Shown here piece by piece: positions 35,850-48,299 of a stretch of DNA of 64,000 nucleotides. The stretch spans positions 72,265,312 through 72,329,311 of the forward strand of contig CM057826.1 in the NCBI GenBank assembly GCA_030068075.1, in the 5' to 3' direction. Below the pieces are notes generated by a model. That model was given only the letters and a program-made list of their open reading frames with translations, did no database searches and was not told the origin of the DNA. This DNA comes from Paguma larvata (lineage: Eukaryota > Chordata > Mammalia > Carnivora > Viverridae). Within the stretch, counting starts at the first letter, position 1. Each line of letters begins with the position of its first letter. Position numbers and translations under genes: made by a program.

Positions 35850-36333
35850 TGTATTAGTTCCCTATTGCTGTAAAGATGTCCTTTTTGTGTAAAAAACCAC
35901 ACAAACTTGCAAGCTTAAAACAACATGAATTTATTAACCTTCTGGAGGCAAAAATCTGAAATCTAACTGGCTAAATTCAAGGTGTCAGCAGAACGACATT
36001 CCTTCCGAAGGCTTTGGAGGAAAATCTGTTTCCTTACCTTTTTCAGGCTCTAAAAGGATCTTTTCATTCTTTCCTCCTTCTTCAAAGCACATCACTCTAA
36101 CCTTTTCTTTCATTCTTAAATCTCTCCCGAACTCTGCCCCTCCTGCCTCCCTGTTATAAGGACCCTTATGATTGCACTGGGCCCACCCAGATAATCCAAA
36201 GCAATCTCCCTGTCTCAAGGGGTTTAATGTGATCACATCTGTGGAATCCCTTTTGTCATGCTGGGCAACATAGTTATGGACTCTGGGGTTCTGGATGTGG
36301 ACATCTTTGAAAGACATTATTCGGCCTACCACA
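35850..36333 (-). mobile_element. MaLR-type LTR, minus strand
   Basis: Starts 'tgtattagttccctattgct' and ends 'ttcggcctaccaca', with internal blocks 'cttaaaacaacatgaattta', 'ccttctggaggcaaaaatct', 'aaggtgtcagcagaa', 'ttataaggacccttatgatt', 'gggcccacccagataatcc'. This is the complement of the LTR type at 1962-2376. A short (4-5 bp) 'aggat' repeat flanks it, as expected for ERVL-class integration. Solo LTR without coding content. Confidence 0.75.
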
Positions 36334-38773
36334 GGATAATGTTATGGCCTTTACTGCTTTGCTTATGTGCTTTGCTCTTAGCATCCCTTAGTGCCTGGAG
36401 AAAACATACGCTGACTTAATGCTTTATTTATTTGCCTCATTCCATGAAATAAGTGTTGTTCTTACCATATGAGACAACAAAAGCATCAGTCATTTGCCAT
36501 TCTTCGTGATCACAGAGTTGCAGTTATTTTATGTACCGATGAAAAAGAAAAAAGAAAACACTGCCAATTAAATGTATTCACTACCTAATGGAAGACGCAT
36601 TTTGAGGTGATAAATGTTTAAATGTGATAAAAGGCGTCTCAAAATAGGTGAAGTTTTTAAAATTGGGGTTTCAGTGGACCACATGGCACAGAGGCGGCCC
36701 AAGAAATTTCTTCCCCTTCCATTGAGATGTGACTATTATAAAGTTCCTATTTCAGGTAGGAAAATTTGGTTCCATTAAAATGCAGCATTGAGAATACCTC
36801 AGTTGACTTAGTGCTTGCCATGACTAAAACATGTACATATTTCTGCTTTAAGTTAGTAATTTCCTTTATTCCAGTACTCCGGATACTAAGAGTAAAAAAA
36901 ATACTAGTCCTGATGATGCCGTGTCCTTTGAAGATGGACCTATTATTTTGTGCCTCCCAGTGATAAAATGACGGTGCAATCATCTATAGCATGCATCAGA
37001 TAGCTAAAGGGCACCGAAGTAATTAAGTCTACATTATTTACCTTGAGCTTCTACATCTCTGGGTTGACAGTTATTTCATAGCCAGGATAGATAGGAGTGG
37101 AATGGAAACATAATTTTCTTTAAATAAAAAAAAGCAAATAGGCTGCATCTTGACGGTCCTTATCTGCATTCCACCTTTATCATCTCAGGAGCAATTCTTT
37201 CAGCACACGGCACAAGCCCCTGTGTTTTCATTATTTTCTGCCAACAATCTCTCTTTCCTGGGAGAAACATCTAAAGTTAATAAAGAGATAAAACCTATTT
37301 TCTTTGAGCTGTGTGTTTTCAGATTTTTCAATATTCAGTTAAGAAAGGGCAAAAGTTGCAGACCACCTTAGAGGAATACTGTTGGATCACTTCCCTTTTT
37401 TTTTTCCGCATATAGTATTTCTCAACCTAGATTGTAGAAAGAAACCTTGTATGGCTCAGCTAGGGTATGAAACAATGATAATGCTTCTGAATTTCAGAAA
37501 ATGCTGCAAGAAGGAAGAAGATTCTCATCTCTCAGAGCTCCGCATTGTTGGAGGGCTCTCATTTATTCCGGAATATGTCTCTGACAATTTTTTTTTGGCA
37601 GAAAGCATAGTTTAAGCCTCAGATTTTCTTGTCTGTTGTAGTGAGTAGTGTGATTTGAAATGTTGGCCTCAGAGTAAGGACCACCTGAAAATGCAGCTTC
37701 GTTTCCTAGCCCAACCAAGAGGAAGGGCAATCAGAATGTTTAAGGTAGTGAGGGCTCTAGACTTAGTCTAATCGGAGATCGTTAATTTTACTGATTAAGA
37801 ACCATATCAGAACTGAGGCTGTAGATCAATTTTTCCATTGGGTAGGGGGTAAATTCACGGTCATTTACTTACTTATTTATCTATTTACACAGTTCAATTT
37901 CTTTTAGGTTTTGGATATACAGAGCTAAGCTAATTTGTAACTCTAAATTAAGACTGCCTAGAATTCAAGCCCCCAAATGCACTGTGACAGGTTTTGTTTA
38001 TTTATTTTACACTTTCTAGAGGAAAATGTCTGTTGCAGAAATTTCACTAGCTAAGAGCTATATGCAGCAGTGTTGAAAGAACTTATTCTTTGGAACCGAT
38101 ACACAATTAACTTTATGGAAAATTATTATTTTTCTCTCCGTCAGAATTTTTTTGAATATGAGATTAAAAACAATTATTTTAATTGCCTGTGGAACGTGGA
38201 ACTTCATAGTTTCAAATGTAAATAGCCTATTTCTTACAAAAAAAATATATATATATATATTTCCCAAGACCTGGACTTCTGTGTCTGAGAATTTAGAACC
38301 TGAGGAAAGAACTAGGCAGTCACAGGCCTTCTTGGGTTCCAGGTAAAGTATTGGTAAACCCTTATACTTCCTGTTTTGATGGTAGAAATCCCTAGGAATT
38401 GTCTCTCACATTTTAGCAGTGCAATACAAACAAACTTGAGATTTCTAGTTTAAACATTTTTGAGGGGGAGCCCTAGAATAGCATTTGCTAAACTTGTTGG
38501 TTCACTACGATAAAATGCGACCATACTATTCACGTGTGAGTCACATTCGCAAGAGGCCCAGGAGCCAAATGAGACCTCAAGCAAAGCAGTCATCTGCAGT
38601 TTGCTTTCTGCTGTTACAGTTACCGCGATCATGTCGACCACAGTCGGAAAGGCGGGCGATCCTTTGATGAATCATCAGAAGGTCAGTGGTAGCCTAACTC
38701 AATGTGTCAATGCCTACGTCATTCACCTCACTTCGTTTCATCACGGAGGGAACTTATTGTCTCATATCATCAT
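36334..38773. other. No recognised gene
   Basis: AT-rich sequence. A short (TA)n run lies near 38247-38261. The open frames near 37150-37615 and 38485-38825 have no splice or domain support. Confidence 0.4.
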
Positions 38774-38786
38774 AAGAAAGGTGAGT

Positions 38787-39008
38787 CTAGGGGCGCCTGG
38801 GTGTCTCAGTCAGTTAAGCTTCTGACTTTGACTCAGGTCACGAACTCACGGTTTGTGAGCTTAAGCCTGCATGAGGCTCTGTGCTGATAGTGAGGAGCGA
38901 GCTTTGGATTCTCTCCTTTCCTCTCGTTTTGCCCCTCCCCCACTCGCCCTCGCCCTCTCCGCCCTCTCCCCTCCTCTTAAAATTAAATGAACTTAAAAAA
39001 ATTTAAAA
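38787..39008 (+). mobile_element. CAN-SINE, plus strand
   Basis: 'ggggcgcctgggtgtctcag' head, body, C-rich tract with 'cgccctc' repeats instead of the usual (TC)n, and A-rich tail. Flanked by aagaaaggtgagt (38774-38786) and aagaaaggggagt (39009-39021). Confidence 0.92.
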
Positions 39009-39559
39009 AAGAAAGGGGAGTACAATACGATATTTTGAAAGAGACCACATTCACTTAACTTTTACTATAGTATATTGTTATAGTAGTTCTACTTTATTAT
39101 TAGTTATTGTTGTTAATCTCTTATTGTGCCTAATTTATAAATTAAATTTTATCATAGGTATGTATGTGTAATGAAAAAATAAAGTATGTATAGGGTTTGG
39201 TACCATGCTTGCCTTCAGGCACCCACTGGGGTGTCTTGGGAAGAATCCCTGTGCATAAGGTCAAGATTACTGTACTACATTCCCAAATTGCTAGCAAGCA
39301 GTTATAACTTCTCTCTCCTATTCAAGAATGCACATTGGATATTAAGTGCATGAGAGTATTGGGGAAAACACTGGCTTTACTATATTTTTAAAAATCATAC
39401 CTAACCTTGATATTTTATTATACAGAATACTTCACATCTGATGGAGACAAAATGTTTTAGAGCATTATGGCTGAGAACAGCTTTTCTGCAGCATTTACTG
39501 ATTTAATCATGAATAAAGGTTAGGAGTGCAAACAATAAATTTTATTTCACTTTTCTTTC

Positions 39560-40500
39560 AATGCTCTTATTTTTTTTAATAGCTAACATAGTTAAATTAT
39601 TCAAAAATCAGAATGATACAAAAAGATATTCACTGAGAAGTCTCATTCTCGTATCTTTTCCCTTTCTTACCCCTTAAAGTAGGCCTTAACTTTTAGTTTC
39701 TGATTTGTGGTTCTTCATGTAAATATAAACATAGATTCTTATTTTCCCCCTTTCACTTCACAAATGAAGACTACAATACTCATTGTCTTGCATCATGTTT
39801 TATTTAAATTTTAAATCTATCCAAGGGTACTCTACATCACAAACTCTGATGATATATTACTACACAGAATATATGTATAATATAATATATATATTTCTTT
39901 TTTACAAATACACGGTCTGTGCCATAGGATTTTTAGTCAGTCCAATATTGGTGCCAACTAAGAGAGATTCTAACCTTTTGTTATTATAAAGAATGTTGCA
40001 ACAAATAACCTTGAATATATGTTATTTTGTGAGTGGTATAAATATCTTCTAATTAAAAAACAAGAAATGTTTCAAATGACATGGAATTTTTTAGTCTAAA
40101 AAGTTTAGAATCTGAAAAGGTAAAGAAACAAAAGATTAGAAAAAAAGAAAAAAAAGGAATCCCCAAAGACCAAACTGTTCTTCAGTTCAGCATGAAATAA
40201 ACTCCCAGAAGTGCGATTGCTAGTTCAAAGGGTAGATAAATTTGTGATATGTATATATTGTAAATTTTCCTTCTTTAAGGTTGTGACAGTAACATCAAAG
40301 TTCAAAGTTGTCAAACTTTTGCATTGTTGACAATCTGGTGAGTGAAAACAGATATCTCTGTATATCCTAATTTGGATATCTCTTGTTATGAGTGAATTTA
40401 ATGATCTTTTTATACATTGATTGCTTTGCTTTCCTGTGACCTGGCTACTCATAGCATATCCCTGTTTTTATTGATTGTTGGATGCACTTTTATGGAGTTC
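39560..40500 (-). mobile_element. Ancient L1 3' region, minus strand
   Basis: T-rich start followed by the complement of old L1 sequence: 'ctaacatagttaaattattc', 'tctatccaagggtactctac', 'ttataaagaatgttgcaaca', 'aactcccagaagtgcgattg', 'ctagttcaaagggtagat'. Interrupted by AT-rich expansion near 39880. Non-coding. Confidence 0.55.
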
Positions 40501-40902
40501 AAAGAACCCTGGATATACTGGGAGATTAGCTGTTTGTAGTAGGAAGTACGAATACTCTTTTCCAGTATGTTTGCGTGTTTAGTGACTTAGCTTACGGCTT
40601 AACTCATCCATATTCATTTTAGAGGCTCTTTGCCAGCTTTTCCTAATTTCTCCATCTTTCTTCTGGATTCCATGATCCCCAACCTTCTATATCAGTTGCC
40701 TCCTTTCTCCATCTCAAATCTCACTTCTTCCTGGGAGCTACCAAGTTATTCTCAGTTCAGACACATATTTATATATTTCTTATGTTAAAAACATAAAATA
40801 GCCTTCCTTTATCTTATATTGCCCTTACTTCTATATTCTTTTTTTTTTATAGTCAAGTTCCTTGAGAGAAGTTTTCACTCCATGTCTCCACTGTTTCTTT
40901 CC

Positions 40903-41117
40903 TTTTTTTTAATTCTTTTTTTCAAAGTTTATTTGAGACAGAGAGAGACAGAGTGCAAGTAGGAGAGAGCAGAGAGAGAGACACACAGAATCTGAAGCAG
41001 GCTCCAGGTTCTGAGCTGTCAGCACAGAGCCCAACATGGGGCTCCCACCCAGGAACCATGAGATCATGACCTGAGTAGAAGTCGGATGCTTAACTGACTG
41101 AGCCACCCGCGTGCCCC
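40903..41117 (-). mobile_element. CAN-SINE, minus strand, in the poly(A) tail of an L1
   Basis: T-run, 'caaagtttatttgagacag', GA tract, body, and head complement 'gactgagccacccgcgtgccc'. It is followed at once by the T-rich tail of the L1 at 41118-41668, and the pair is enclosed by one shared target-site duplication. So it inserted into the L1 tail. Confidence 0.92.
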
Positions 41118-41668
41118 TGGTTTTTTTGTTTGTTTGTTTTGTTTTTAATTTTAATTTAAATTCCAGTTAGTTAACGTACAGTTTCAGTGTAATATTAGTT
41201 TCAGATGACAAAATGTAGTGATTCAACTCTTCCATACATCACTGGATGCCTGTCACAGCAAGTACTCACCTTAATCCCCCTCTCTTTTTCAATGCACCCC
41301 CCTGTCAGCCCCCCTTCTCTGGTGACCATTAGTGTGTGCCCTATAGTTAAGAGTCTGTTTCTTGGTTTGTCCCCTCTCTCTCTTTTTCCCTATGCTTGTT
41401 TGTTTTGTTTCTGGAATTCCGCATATGAGTGAAATAATATGGTATTTGTCTTTCTCTGACTGACCTATTTTATTAGCATTATACTCTCGAGCTCTATCCA
41501 CATGGTTGCAAATGGCAGGATTTCATTCTTTTTTTATGACTGAATAATACTCCATTATATGTATATACCACCTTTTCTTTATCCATTCATCAGTCACTGG
41601 ACCCTTGGGCTGTTTCCATACTTTGGCTATTGTACATGATGCTCCTATAAATATTGGGATGCATGTGT
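41118..41668 (-). mobile_element. 5'-truncated L1 3' end, minus strand
   Basis: Starts on the plus strand with a (TTTG)n-rich T tract (the A tail), then 'ttccagttagttaacgtaca', 'gtgtaatattagtttcagat', 'ccctatagttaagagtctgt', 'gaataatactccattatatg', 'ctttatccattcatcagtca'. This is the carnivore L1 3' UTR and ORF2 end. Flanked with its tail SINE by ccactgtttctttcc (40888-40902) and ccattgtttctttcc (41669-41683). Confidence 0.9.
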
Positions 41669-41860
41669 CCATTGTTTCTTTCCACAGCCCTGAGCTTTGG
41701 CTTTTACCCCATCGCGTGCTCAGTTCTATGACTTTACAAATACTCCCGGCCCCAAGTTTTCAAATGATGGTGCCCTTTCCCTTCTCATCCTACTTCATCT
41801 CTCCTGCAGAATCCGATACTTCCATCACTCTTCCTCGACATCATTTCCTCCTCTGTTTTC

Positions 41861-42087
41861 TTTTTTTTCTTTTTTTTTTTTTTTTAACGTTTATTTATTT
41901 TTGAGAGACATAGAGCAGAGTATGAGCAGGGGAAGGGCAGAGAGAGAGGGAGATACAGAACCTGAAGCAGGCTCCAGGCTCTGAGCCGTCAGCACAGAGC
42001 CCGACGCGGGGCTCGAACTCACAGACTGTGAGATCATGACCTGAGCCGAAGTTGGCCGTTCAGCCGACTGAGCCACCCAGGCGCCCC
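41861..42087 (-). mobile_element. CAN-SINE, cat type, minus strand
   Basis: Long T/C tail, 'aacgtttatttatttttgag', GA tract, body and head complement ending 'gagccacccaggcgccc'. Perfect 14-bp target duplication cctcctctgttttc at 41847-41860 and 42088-42101. Well preserved, young. Confidence 0.97.
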
Positions 42088-42394
42088 CCTCCTCTGTTTT
42101 CATAACACTTTCCTTTCTGTGTTCTTTAAGCATTCTACTCAGCCCATCTTATTCTTCTTTGTTGTCCTCTTTATACATGTACAGGCATTTGACTACTATG
42201 TATAAGTAGGACTCCTAAGTATGTGTCTACAACCCAGATCTTTGGCTTCCAAGATCGAGATCTACATATTTAATGCCTCATAAGGATGGGCCACAGACAC
42301 CCCTCTCTCCTTTGTCTACCCCTCTCCACCTCCTTGCTTCATTCAAACATGAATTTCATCATGTTAACAGCTTGATACTAACCCTTTGGAATCT

Positions 42395-42510
42395 TGACTT
42401 ACTAATGTGTAAATGGGATCCATAATGTCGTCTCCTTCATAGAGTTATGATAGGATTAAATGGAAAAAGAAACAGAGAATACTGGTAATTAGCAATCCCT
42501 TTAATACTGC
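42395..42510 (+). repeat. Partial MIR, plus strand
   Basis: 'aatgtgtaaatgggatccat', 'ctccttcatagagttatgat', 'aggattaaatgg' match the 3' half of MIR. A similar LINE/MIR tail ('gtaggtgttcaataaatgtt') follows at about 42778-42800. Confidence 0.55.
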
Positions 42511-42801
42511 CGCTTCTTATTTTCCTCTTTCTTCTCAATATTGTAATTATTATTAATACTGTGATTACCATTAGTGGTTTTCAAAATTTTGTTCAAGTAT
42601 CTTTTTCTCTGGGGAGTTGTTACTGGTAAGAACTCTACTGACAGTGATTTTACTTTCAAGGAATACGAGTTTGTTTGAAAAAACAGATAAGAGAAGGAAT
42701 CATTTTTGTAACATATGAAAAGTACTGGGTTAGAGATAAGCCATGTATTGCTAAGACTACTGACGTGTCTAACACAGAGTAGGTGTTCAATAAATGTTTG
42801 T

Positions 42802-44448
42802 GTTAGGTGTGTTAAGCTGGTAACTGTTACCATAGCAATACATGTCAAAAGAATATAATATACCTAAAATTATAGGCAGTGATTTAGAAATCTGTTTAAT
42901 TTTGTGATAGTAAGATGTGCTAGTATTGGGCTTTATTACTTTGCTTCTTATTAGCGTTTGTGGTGGGTGGGGGGATATATTAGAGGCACTTACTTCTGTC
43001 TTTTTGTAGAATTAAAAAAAATTCATCCACTATAGTCAGAAATTTTGGGTTTGTAATAAATTATGACAAGTTAAGCAACCAGACACCTTTTTCTATCACC
43101 CCTTAAAGGATTTCTTTAGCCCTAGAAGTCATGTCAAAAATCATTAATTCTGTGACTTGCGATAGCAAGAACCTTTATATTATCTTGAATAAATGTCTTT
43201 CTTCTTCCCTTCCCCACATCTTTTATATTCATCTACTTTTCATGTCGCTAGGTCAAGGAAACAAAAGGCACTCTATAGCAAAGGCTCCTGGACTATCACA
43301 TAAACAGGATCTCATGAAAACCAAATAAAGTGGAATAGAAAAAAGAGACACAGATAAAATGCTCTAAAGCCGTCTGAATTTTTCTTTAGGTCCTAGGGTT
43401 TATTTTCATGTCTGTCACATAATATAAATAGAGAAATATGGTTTTCTGACCACTACCTTATTGTTATTTCACATTCCCAACACTGGGAAGCATAAGCTAT
43501 GTGTTGATAATTTATCTTTGAAGTATAAATCTTTCAATATTTTCAGGGTAGAAGTCATATGGCTTAGAGTCACAAGAAAATCACATCAGCATTCCATCTT
43601 TATAATGAACGACTGGGGTTTATTATTCCATTGACCTATGGAGACACTTGGGAGAATTAATGTACTGTACTGCATGTGTTATATACTAGGCTTGACATGT
43701 ATAAATATTCTGAAAAATTATTCATTTATTTAGCTGGATCATTTAACAGATTTAACAAATGATCATCATTTTAGCAAATATTTGTTAATATTGGCTAAAT
43801 ATTTGTTTAAATCCTTGTTAAATATGTATGAAATTCACATACAGTGGTATCTGAAAGAAGAGTAGAGTGATCATATTTCTGTAACAAGTTATTACAGTTC
43901 TAGTTTCTAATATACATGAAGTGATTCTTATCTTCCTCAACCTCTAATATCCCATTAGGTATACTGGAATATTTTCAAAACTAGTATTTTCAAGAATCAA
44001 AATATGATGCCTGACACTGTATCATATTTAATACTGGTCTGAAATTCAGAAACAAATTAGACCCTTGAATTCAAATAGTAGCTTTTTTTTTTTTCTGAGA
44101 CTTAACATGAAGAACCTTATAATCTGCCTCAGTTGAGGATACTGCTTTTCCAAGGGAAGTAGTACTTTCCTCCTTAGTTTTTTTTTTTCCGAGTAGGCTC
44201 AATAAGTTATTTTCATATTGTTAAGGAATGTTCCAATTTAAAAATAAAATGGAATTATACATTTTACTCTACTTACAAATAGGAAAAAAAAGAGATATAG
44301 AAACTAAATTTACCTATTACTTCATAGTCTAAAATGCTAAAGTTAGGCTACATAAACATATGTAACATAAAAAATTGGATGTCAGTGAGGGTAGTGAGGA
44401 TAGTAATTTGTGGTTTAAACAGTGTGCTGAAAACTGGCAATAATTCTA
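42802..44448. other. No recognised gene
   Basis: AT-rich sequence with short poly-T runs. No clear repeats or exons. Confidence 0.4.
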
Positions 44449-44450
44449 GG

Positions 44451-44491
44451 TTTGTGTGTGTGTGTGTGTGTGTGTGTGAGTATGTGTGTGT
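44451..44491. repeat. (TG)n microsatellite
   Basis: TG dinucleotide run of about 30 nt with a short interruption and a second short block. Confidence 0.9.
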
Positions 44492-44680
44492 GGTTTCAAA
44501 TCCACCATATGCAATCTAAAATGTGTCATCTCTCTTCCCTATTCCCAAGAAGAAAACAATGGACCCCCAAATTTTAAACAAGGAAAAGATATAATTAGGT
44601 GTTAAGTGATTTGCACATAAAAATATTTAATAAACTACAGCTACTTCTGTTGTTGCACTTGATTTGAGACAGATTTTCAA

Positions 44681-44928
44681 TTTTTTAATTATTTTGAGAA
44701 AGAGAGAGCTTGTGTGCCGGGGCAAGATGAGGAGGGGCAGAGAGAGAGAGGGAGGGACAGAAAAAGAGAAGGAGGGGCAGAGAGAGAGAGAGGGATCTGC
44801 AGTGGGAGAGAATCCCAAGCAGGCTCCTCCCTCACAGCATGAGGGCTCAAAGTCACAAAATGTGAAACCTCGACCTGAGTTGAAATCAAGAGTTGGGCGC
44901 TTAGCTGATTAAGCCACTCAGGCGTCCC
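44681..44928 (-). mobile_element. CAN-SINE, older variant, minus strand
   Basis: 'aattattttgagaaagagag', a GA tract lengthened by duplication of a 'gaggggcagagagagagag' unit, body with 'aatcccaagcaggctcc', and head complement 'taagccactcaggcgtccc'. More diverged than the cat-type copies and longer than usual because of the duplication. Confidence 0.9.
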
Positions 44929-45879
44929 TAAAGAATTTGGCTTTCTGGAGATACTTTCTGATGTCTTAGGCTACTTAAGATGGCCTTAGAACGATTGTTA
45001 ATAACGCAGACTCAGAAGTTCCTAGGTTTTTTAATTGGTTGATCCTGACATATATTAAGGGCTCAATAAATATTTGCGAGCGAGCAAATCAATGATTGAA
45101 TATTCTAAGTCATTTTATTTAAAACAAAAGATATTTCATAACTACTTAATGGCAGATGTGATATTTTATCGTTCTTCTGTGTCTGAGTATTATGAATTAA
45201 TTGAGGCTAGGCTGCTAAAGACCGGGTGAAAAAATTCATGGGCTTTCTTTGGCTTCGTTACTTTTTTAGTTTCCATTTACTTCATAACATGTATCAGTCA
45301 CCATTAGGAGTAGGATGGGGGATGGAGTGATACATACAGAAGCAATAGTAATTTCTGGATGAAGAGTCATTGTTAGTTTGTTTCTCAGTGTAAGTGAAAG
45401 CAAACTTGCTACAAACCTATACTGAGTGACTGCCACAACTTAATTTTTCTAAAGGAATAATTACAGGATAAAACAAGTCTACTCTTTGTCACTCAATATA
45501 TAAAATCATGTGAGACTGTATTTCAGAAGAAAGAATACTGTTTTACATGGAAGAGATGTATACATATGCATTTCCCTCAGGAAGTATATTTCATGGAAGC
45601 AACCTAAGGTGTTTTAATTGAAATGTTATTCTAGATGTTTTCTTAAATTAACATTTTTGCTTTACATCTTATTCCTTGAAATAAGTGACAAAATTTGTTT
45701 ATATATGTGACTGTGTATCTGTGTGCATGTGTGTGTGTAGTCTATGATTTTTCTCTCTCTGAATTCCTAGTTTTCTTCTTTAAGGCTTTGCCACCAGCTA
45801 AACTAAACAAATGTGGAAGAACGTGGTAAGAGGCTCTACTGACAACTATCTCACAAAATAGTCTTAAGAATTAGATAAA

Positions 45880-45881
<2 letters not shown>

Positions 45882-45921
<40 letters not shown>
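45882..45921. repeat. (TG)n microsatellite
   Basis: Uninterrupted TG dinucleotide run of about 40 nt. Very likely polymorphic. Confidence 0.95.
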
Positions 45922-45924
<3 letters not shown>

Positions 45925-46503
45925 GTTCTGGCACCTAATATGAGTTTAGGAAATATTAACAGCATATCAATGTAGCCCTGCCCTTTCACTGTGTTGTGCC
46001 TCCTTCATGGTTTAGTGTTTGCTGCAGAGAGAATATTGAAAACAAATCCAAGACATTTTCTTGGGATTTGACTCTGTTTACATAGGCAAGGAGGGAGCAC
46101 AGTTTTAGAAACTCGAACTCCTCCTTCGCTTAAAGTCTTTTCCTGTCATTAAATCAACTTCCATTACTTCACCTGGAATATAGGAACGAGAAAAAAAAGG
46201 AATCCGCTTTTAATAAAACTTATTTCTATCTCATTACATTGAACATTAAAATAGAAAAACCAATGGTGGAAATATGTAAGCACGGGGAGCACACTTGGTG
46301 CTTCCCCGCGGGCATCATAACCTCTGGTCCTGGCTATGGCAGGCACTCGCTCGCTCAGCTCTCACTGTCCACACTGGCCACTCGAGAGACTGTGCTGCAC
46401 AGCTCCCTTCATGAGGGATGGCTTGCACATTTCATGTGTGTAGACACAGTGGGAGTTTAAAATGAGGACCATTTTTTCCTTTACTACATTTTTTCAGACT
46501 ACT

Positions 46504-46725
46504 TTTTTTTTAATTTTTTTAACGTTTATTTACTTTTGAGAGACATAGAGACAGAGTATGAGCAGGGGAAGGGCACAGAGAGAGGGAGACACACAGAATC
46601 TGAAGCAGGCTCCAGGCTCTGAGCCATCAGCACAGAGCCCGATGCGGGGCCCAAACTCACAGACTGCAAGATTGTGACCTGAGCTGAAGTCGGCCGCTTA
46701 ACCGATTGAGCCACCCAGGTGCCCC
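46504..46725 (-). mobile_element. CAN-SINE, cat type, minus strand
   Basis: T-rich tail, 'aacgtttatttacttttgag', GA tract, body, head complement 'attgagccacccaggtgcccc'. Possible imperfect target repeat 'agactactttt' (46496-) and 'aagtactttt' (46729-). Confidence 0.95.
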
Positions 46726-46895
46726 TCAAAGTACTTTTAAGAAGCTTATTGTGAAATAAATTTTCATGAATAGCTTTCCATGCTTCTTTTAGAGACCTTG
46801 GAGGTCCTTTCTAGCTTTTTTTCTTTCTCCTGTTGCACACGGAAGACAAGGCAAGGCCAAACTGCTTTGACCCTGATTTGACAACAAGCCACTTT

Positions 46896-47345
46896 TAAAT
46901 TTTTTTAGAGTTTATTACTTACGTAGGCAGTCACTATAAGAGTAATTAAAGCTGCCAAATGCCAGTTCCCACTCCCACACCCCAAAACGTATGCCACTGA
47001 ACCCAAAGGGACGGAGTGACTGTATTGCATGCTGTGGGTTATCCCACTGTGAGCAGCCCATTCTAGACTGTAGCTAGGCGGTTTCATAGTAGGCCATTGT
47101 ACTTTCCAGGAGATGGGGCTGAAATTCTCATACTTCAGCAGAGACAATGGGAAGTTGTCTCATGACAGCCTCCTGAGGGAGATAGAAAGCCAGGTGTGCA
47201 ATGGCCCCAAGCCATCCCTAGCCTTCCATTCATTTCTGCTCTGCGAAGTGCACAAGGCATCCTGCCACGACTCAAGAGAGGCTACAGTTCATGCCTTTGC
47301 CCATGTGGCCATCCGGAGCTGTGCAAAGGTGCCAGGACTCCATGG
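46896..47345 (-). repeat. Possible unrecognised repeat or processed sequence, minus strand
   Basis: On the minus strand a moderately GC stretch of about 450 nt ends with 'aagtaataaactctaaaaaa', i.e. an AATAAA followed closely by an A-run, as in a retrotransposed transcript or LTR. I see no flanking direct repeat and do not recognise the family. The open frames over it (for example 47113-47418 plus) are not convincing. Confidence 0.3.
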
Positions 47346-47419
47346 AGGAGGCATTCCCCTATATTTTCTAATTCTTTTTTCCAAACTTTCCCCATTACCT
47401 ATTACGATGTTTTATTAGT

Positions 47420-48057
47420 CTTCTTCCTTCCTTATATAAATGCAAAGTTGGACAGTATTCTTTAGTCTGTTACATGGACAGTGGGTATAAATTTTACCTT
47501 CCTCAAAACTTGGATGGAAAAATTTTACCATCCTTCCTTTTTCAAGATAAAATTATATTTGCCCATAAAGGCCCCATTATTCAGAGACAACTACAAATTC
47601 AATCTCAGTCATTAATGTGACTCCCTTTCCTTTAGAGCCATGCTAAAGAGAGAGGATTCGAGGCAGTCCAGAAGAGGAGAGAAGTATTCTTAACTTGGCT
47701 CCTCCTGGTCACTGTGGATACCCTTACTCTCTAAGCTGCCTTTGGTTCTTTACTTGCTCTGCTTGTGCATGGGATCTGTGATGAGGTTGTTAATTCAGCC
47801 TAGTTTGCAGCTTTTCCGGGTCCTTAAAGCGGGGATACCCAACCATTCTTCAGGGCCTTGCCAGCTACCCTGAGCACAATCTCTGCTTCTTCCCTACACA
47901 GACCTCAAACTCCTTTCCATATCTTTCCCTTTTGCAACTTCCTCCCCAATCTCTCTTTATGAGTTAATCAATGCAGTTCGTCATGAAAGGAATTTTAGGA
48001 AGTCTGTGTTCTCCTTTTGGGAAGTTGGTGTGAATGAACTACAAGCTAAAGCCAGCA
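47420..48057. other. No recognised feature
   Basis: Unique-looking non-coding sequence. Confidence 0.4.
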
Positions 48058-48081
48058 TTATTATTATTATTATTATTATTT
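48058..48081. repeat. (ATT)n microsatellite
   Basis: About eight ATT trinucleotide units. Confidence 0.9.
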
Positions 48082-48116
48082 TACTAACTCACGCTGTTAA
48101 ACATATTAAATCATCA

Positions 48117-48286
48117 GGGTGCCTCAGTTGACTAAGTATGTGATTTAGGTTCAGATCATGACTTCATGTGTCATGAGTTCAAGCCTGGCGTTGGTTTCTG
48201 TGCTCACAGCTTAGAGCCTGGAGTCTGCTTCAGATTCTGTGTCTGTCTCTCAAAAATGAATAAACATTTTTAAAAAATTTAAAAAA
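48117..48286 (+). mobile_element. CAN-SINE, shortened, plus strand
   Basis: 'gggtgcctcagttgactaag' head (first bases lost), body, very short tail region lacking the (TC)n tract, and 'caaaaatgaataaacatttt' A-rich end. A short 'ttaaatca' repeat flanks it. Confidence 0.85.
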
Positions 48287-48299
48287 GCGTGTTAAATCA

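Noticed and set aside
41891..42133. Recurrent 'MAQSVK/AERPTSAQVMIS' peptides here and at 5443, 40909, 46526, 62453 and elsewhere
   Set aside because: Antisense translation of the CAN-SINE body, repeated wherever the SINE is inserted; not a gene family.
47113..47418. 101-codon plus-strand frame
   Set aside because: Opposite strand of a repeat-like block; no domain.
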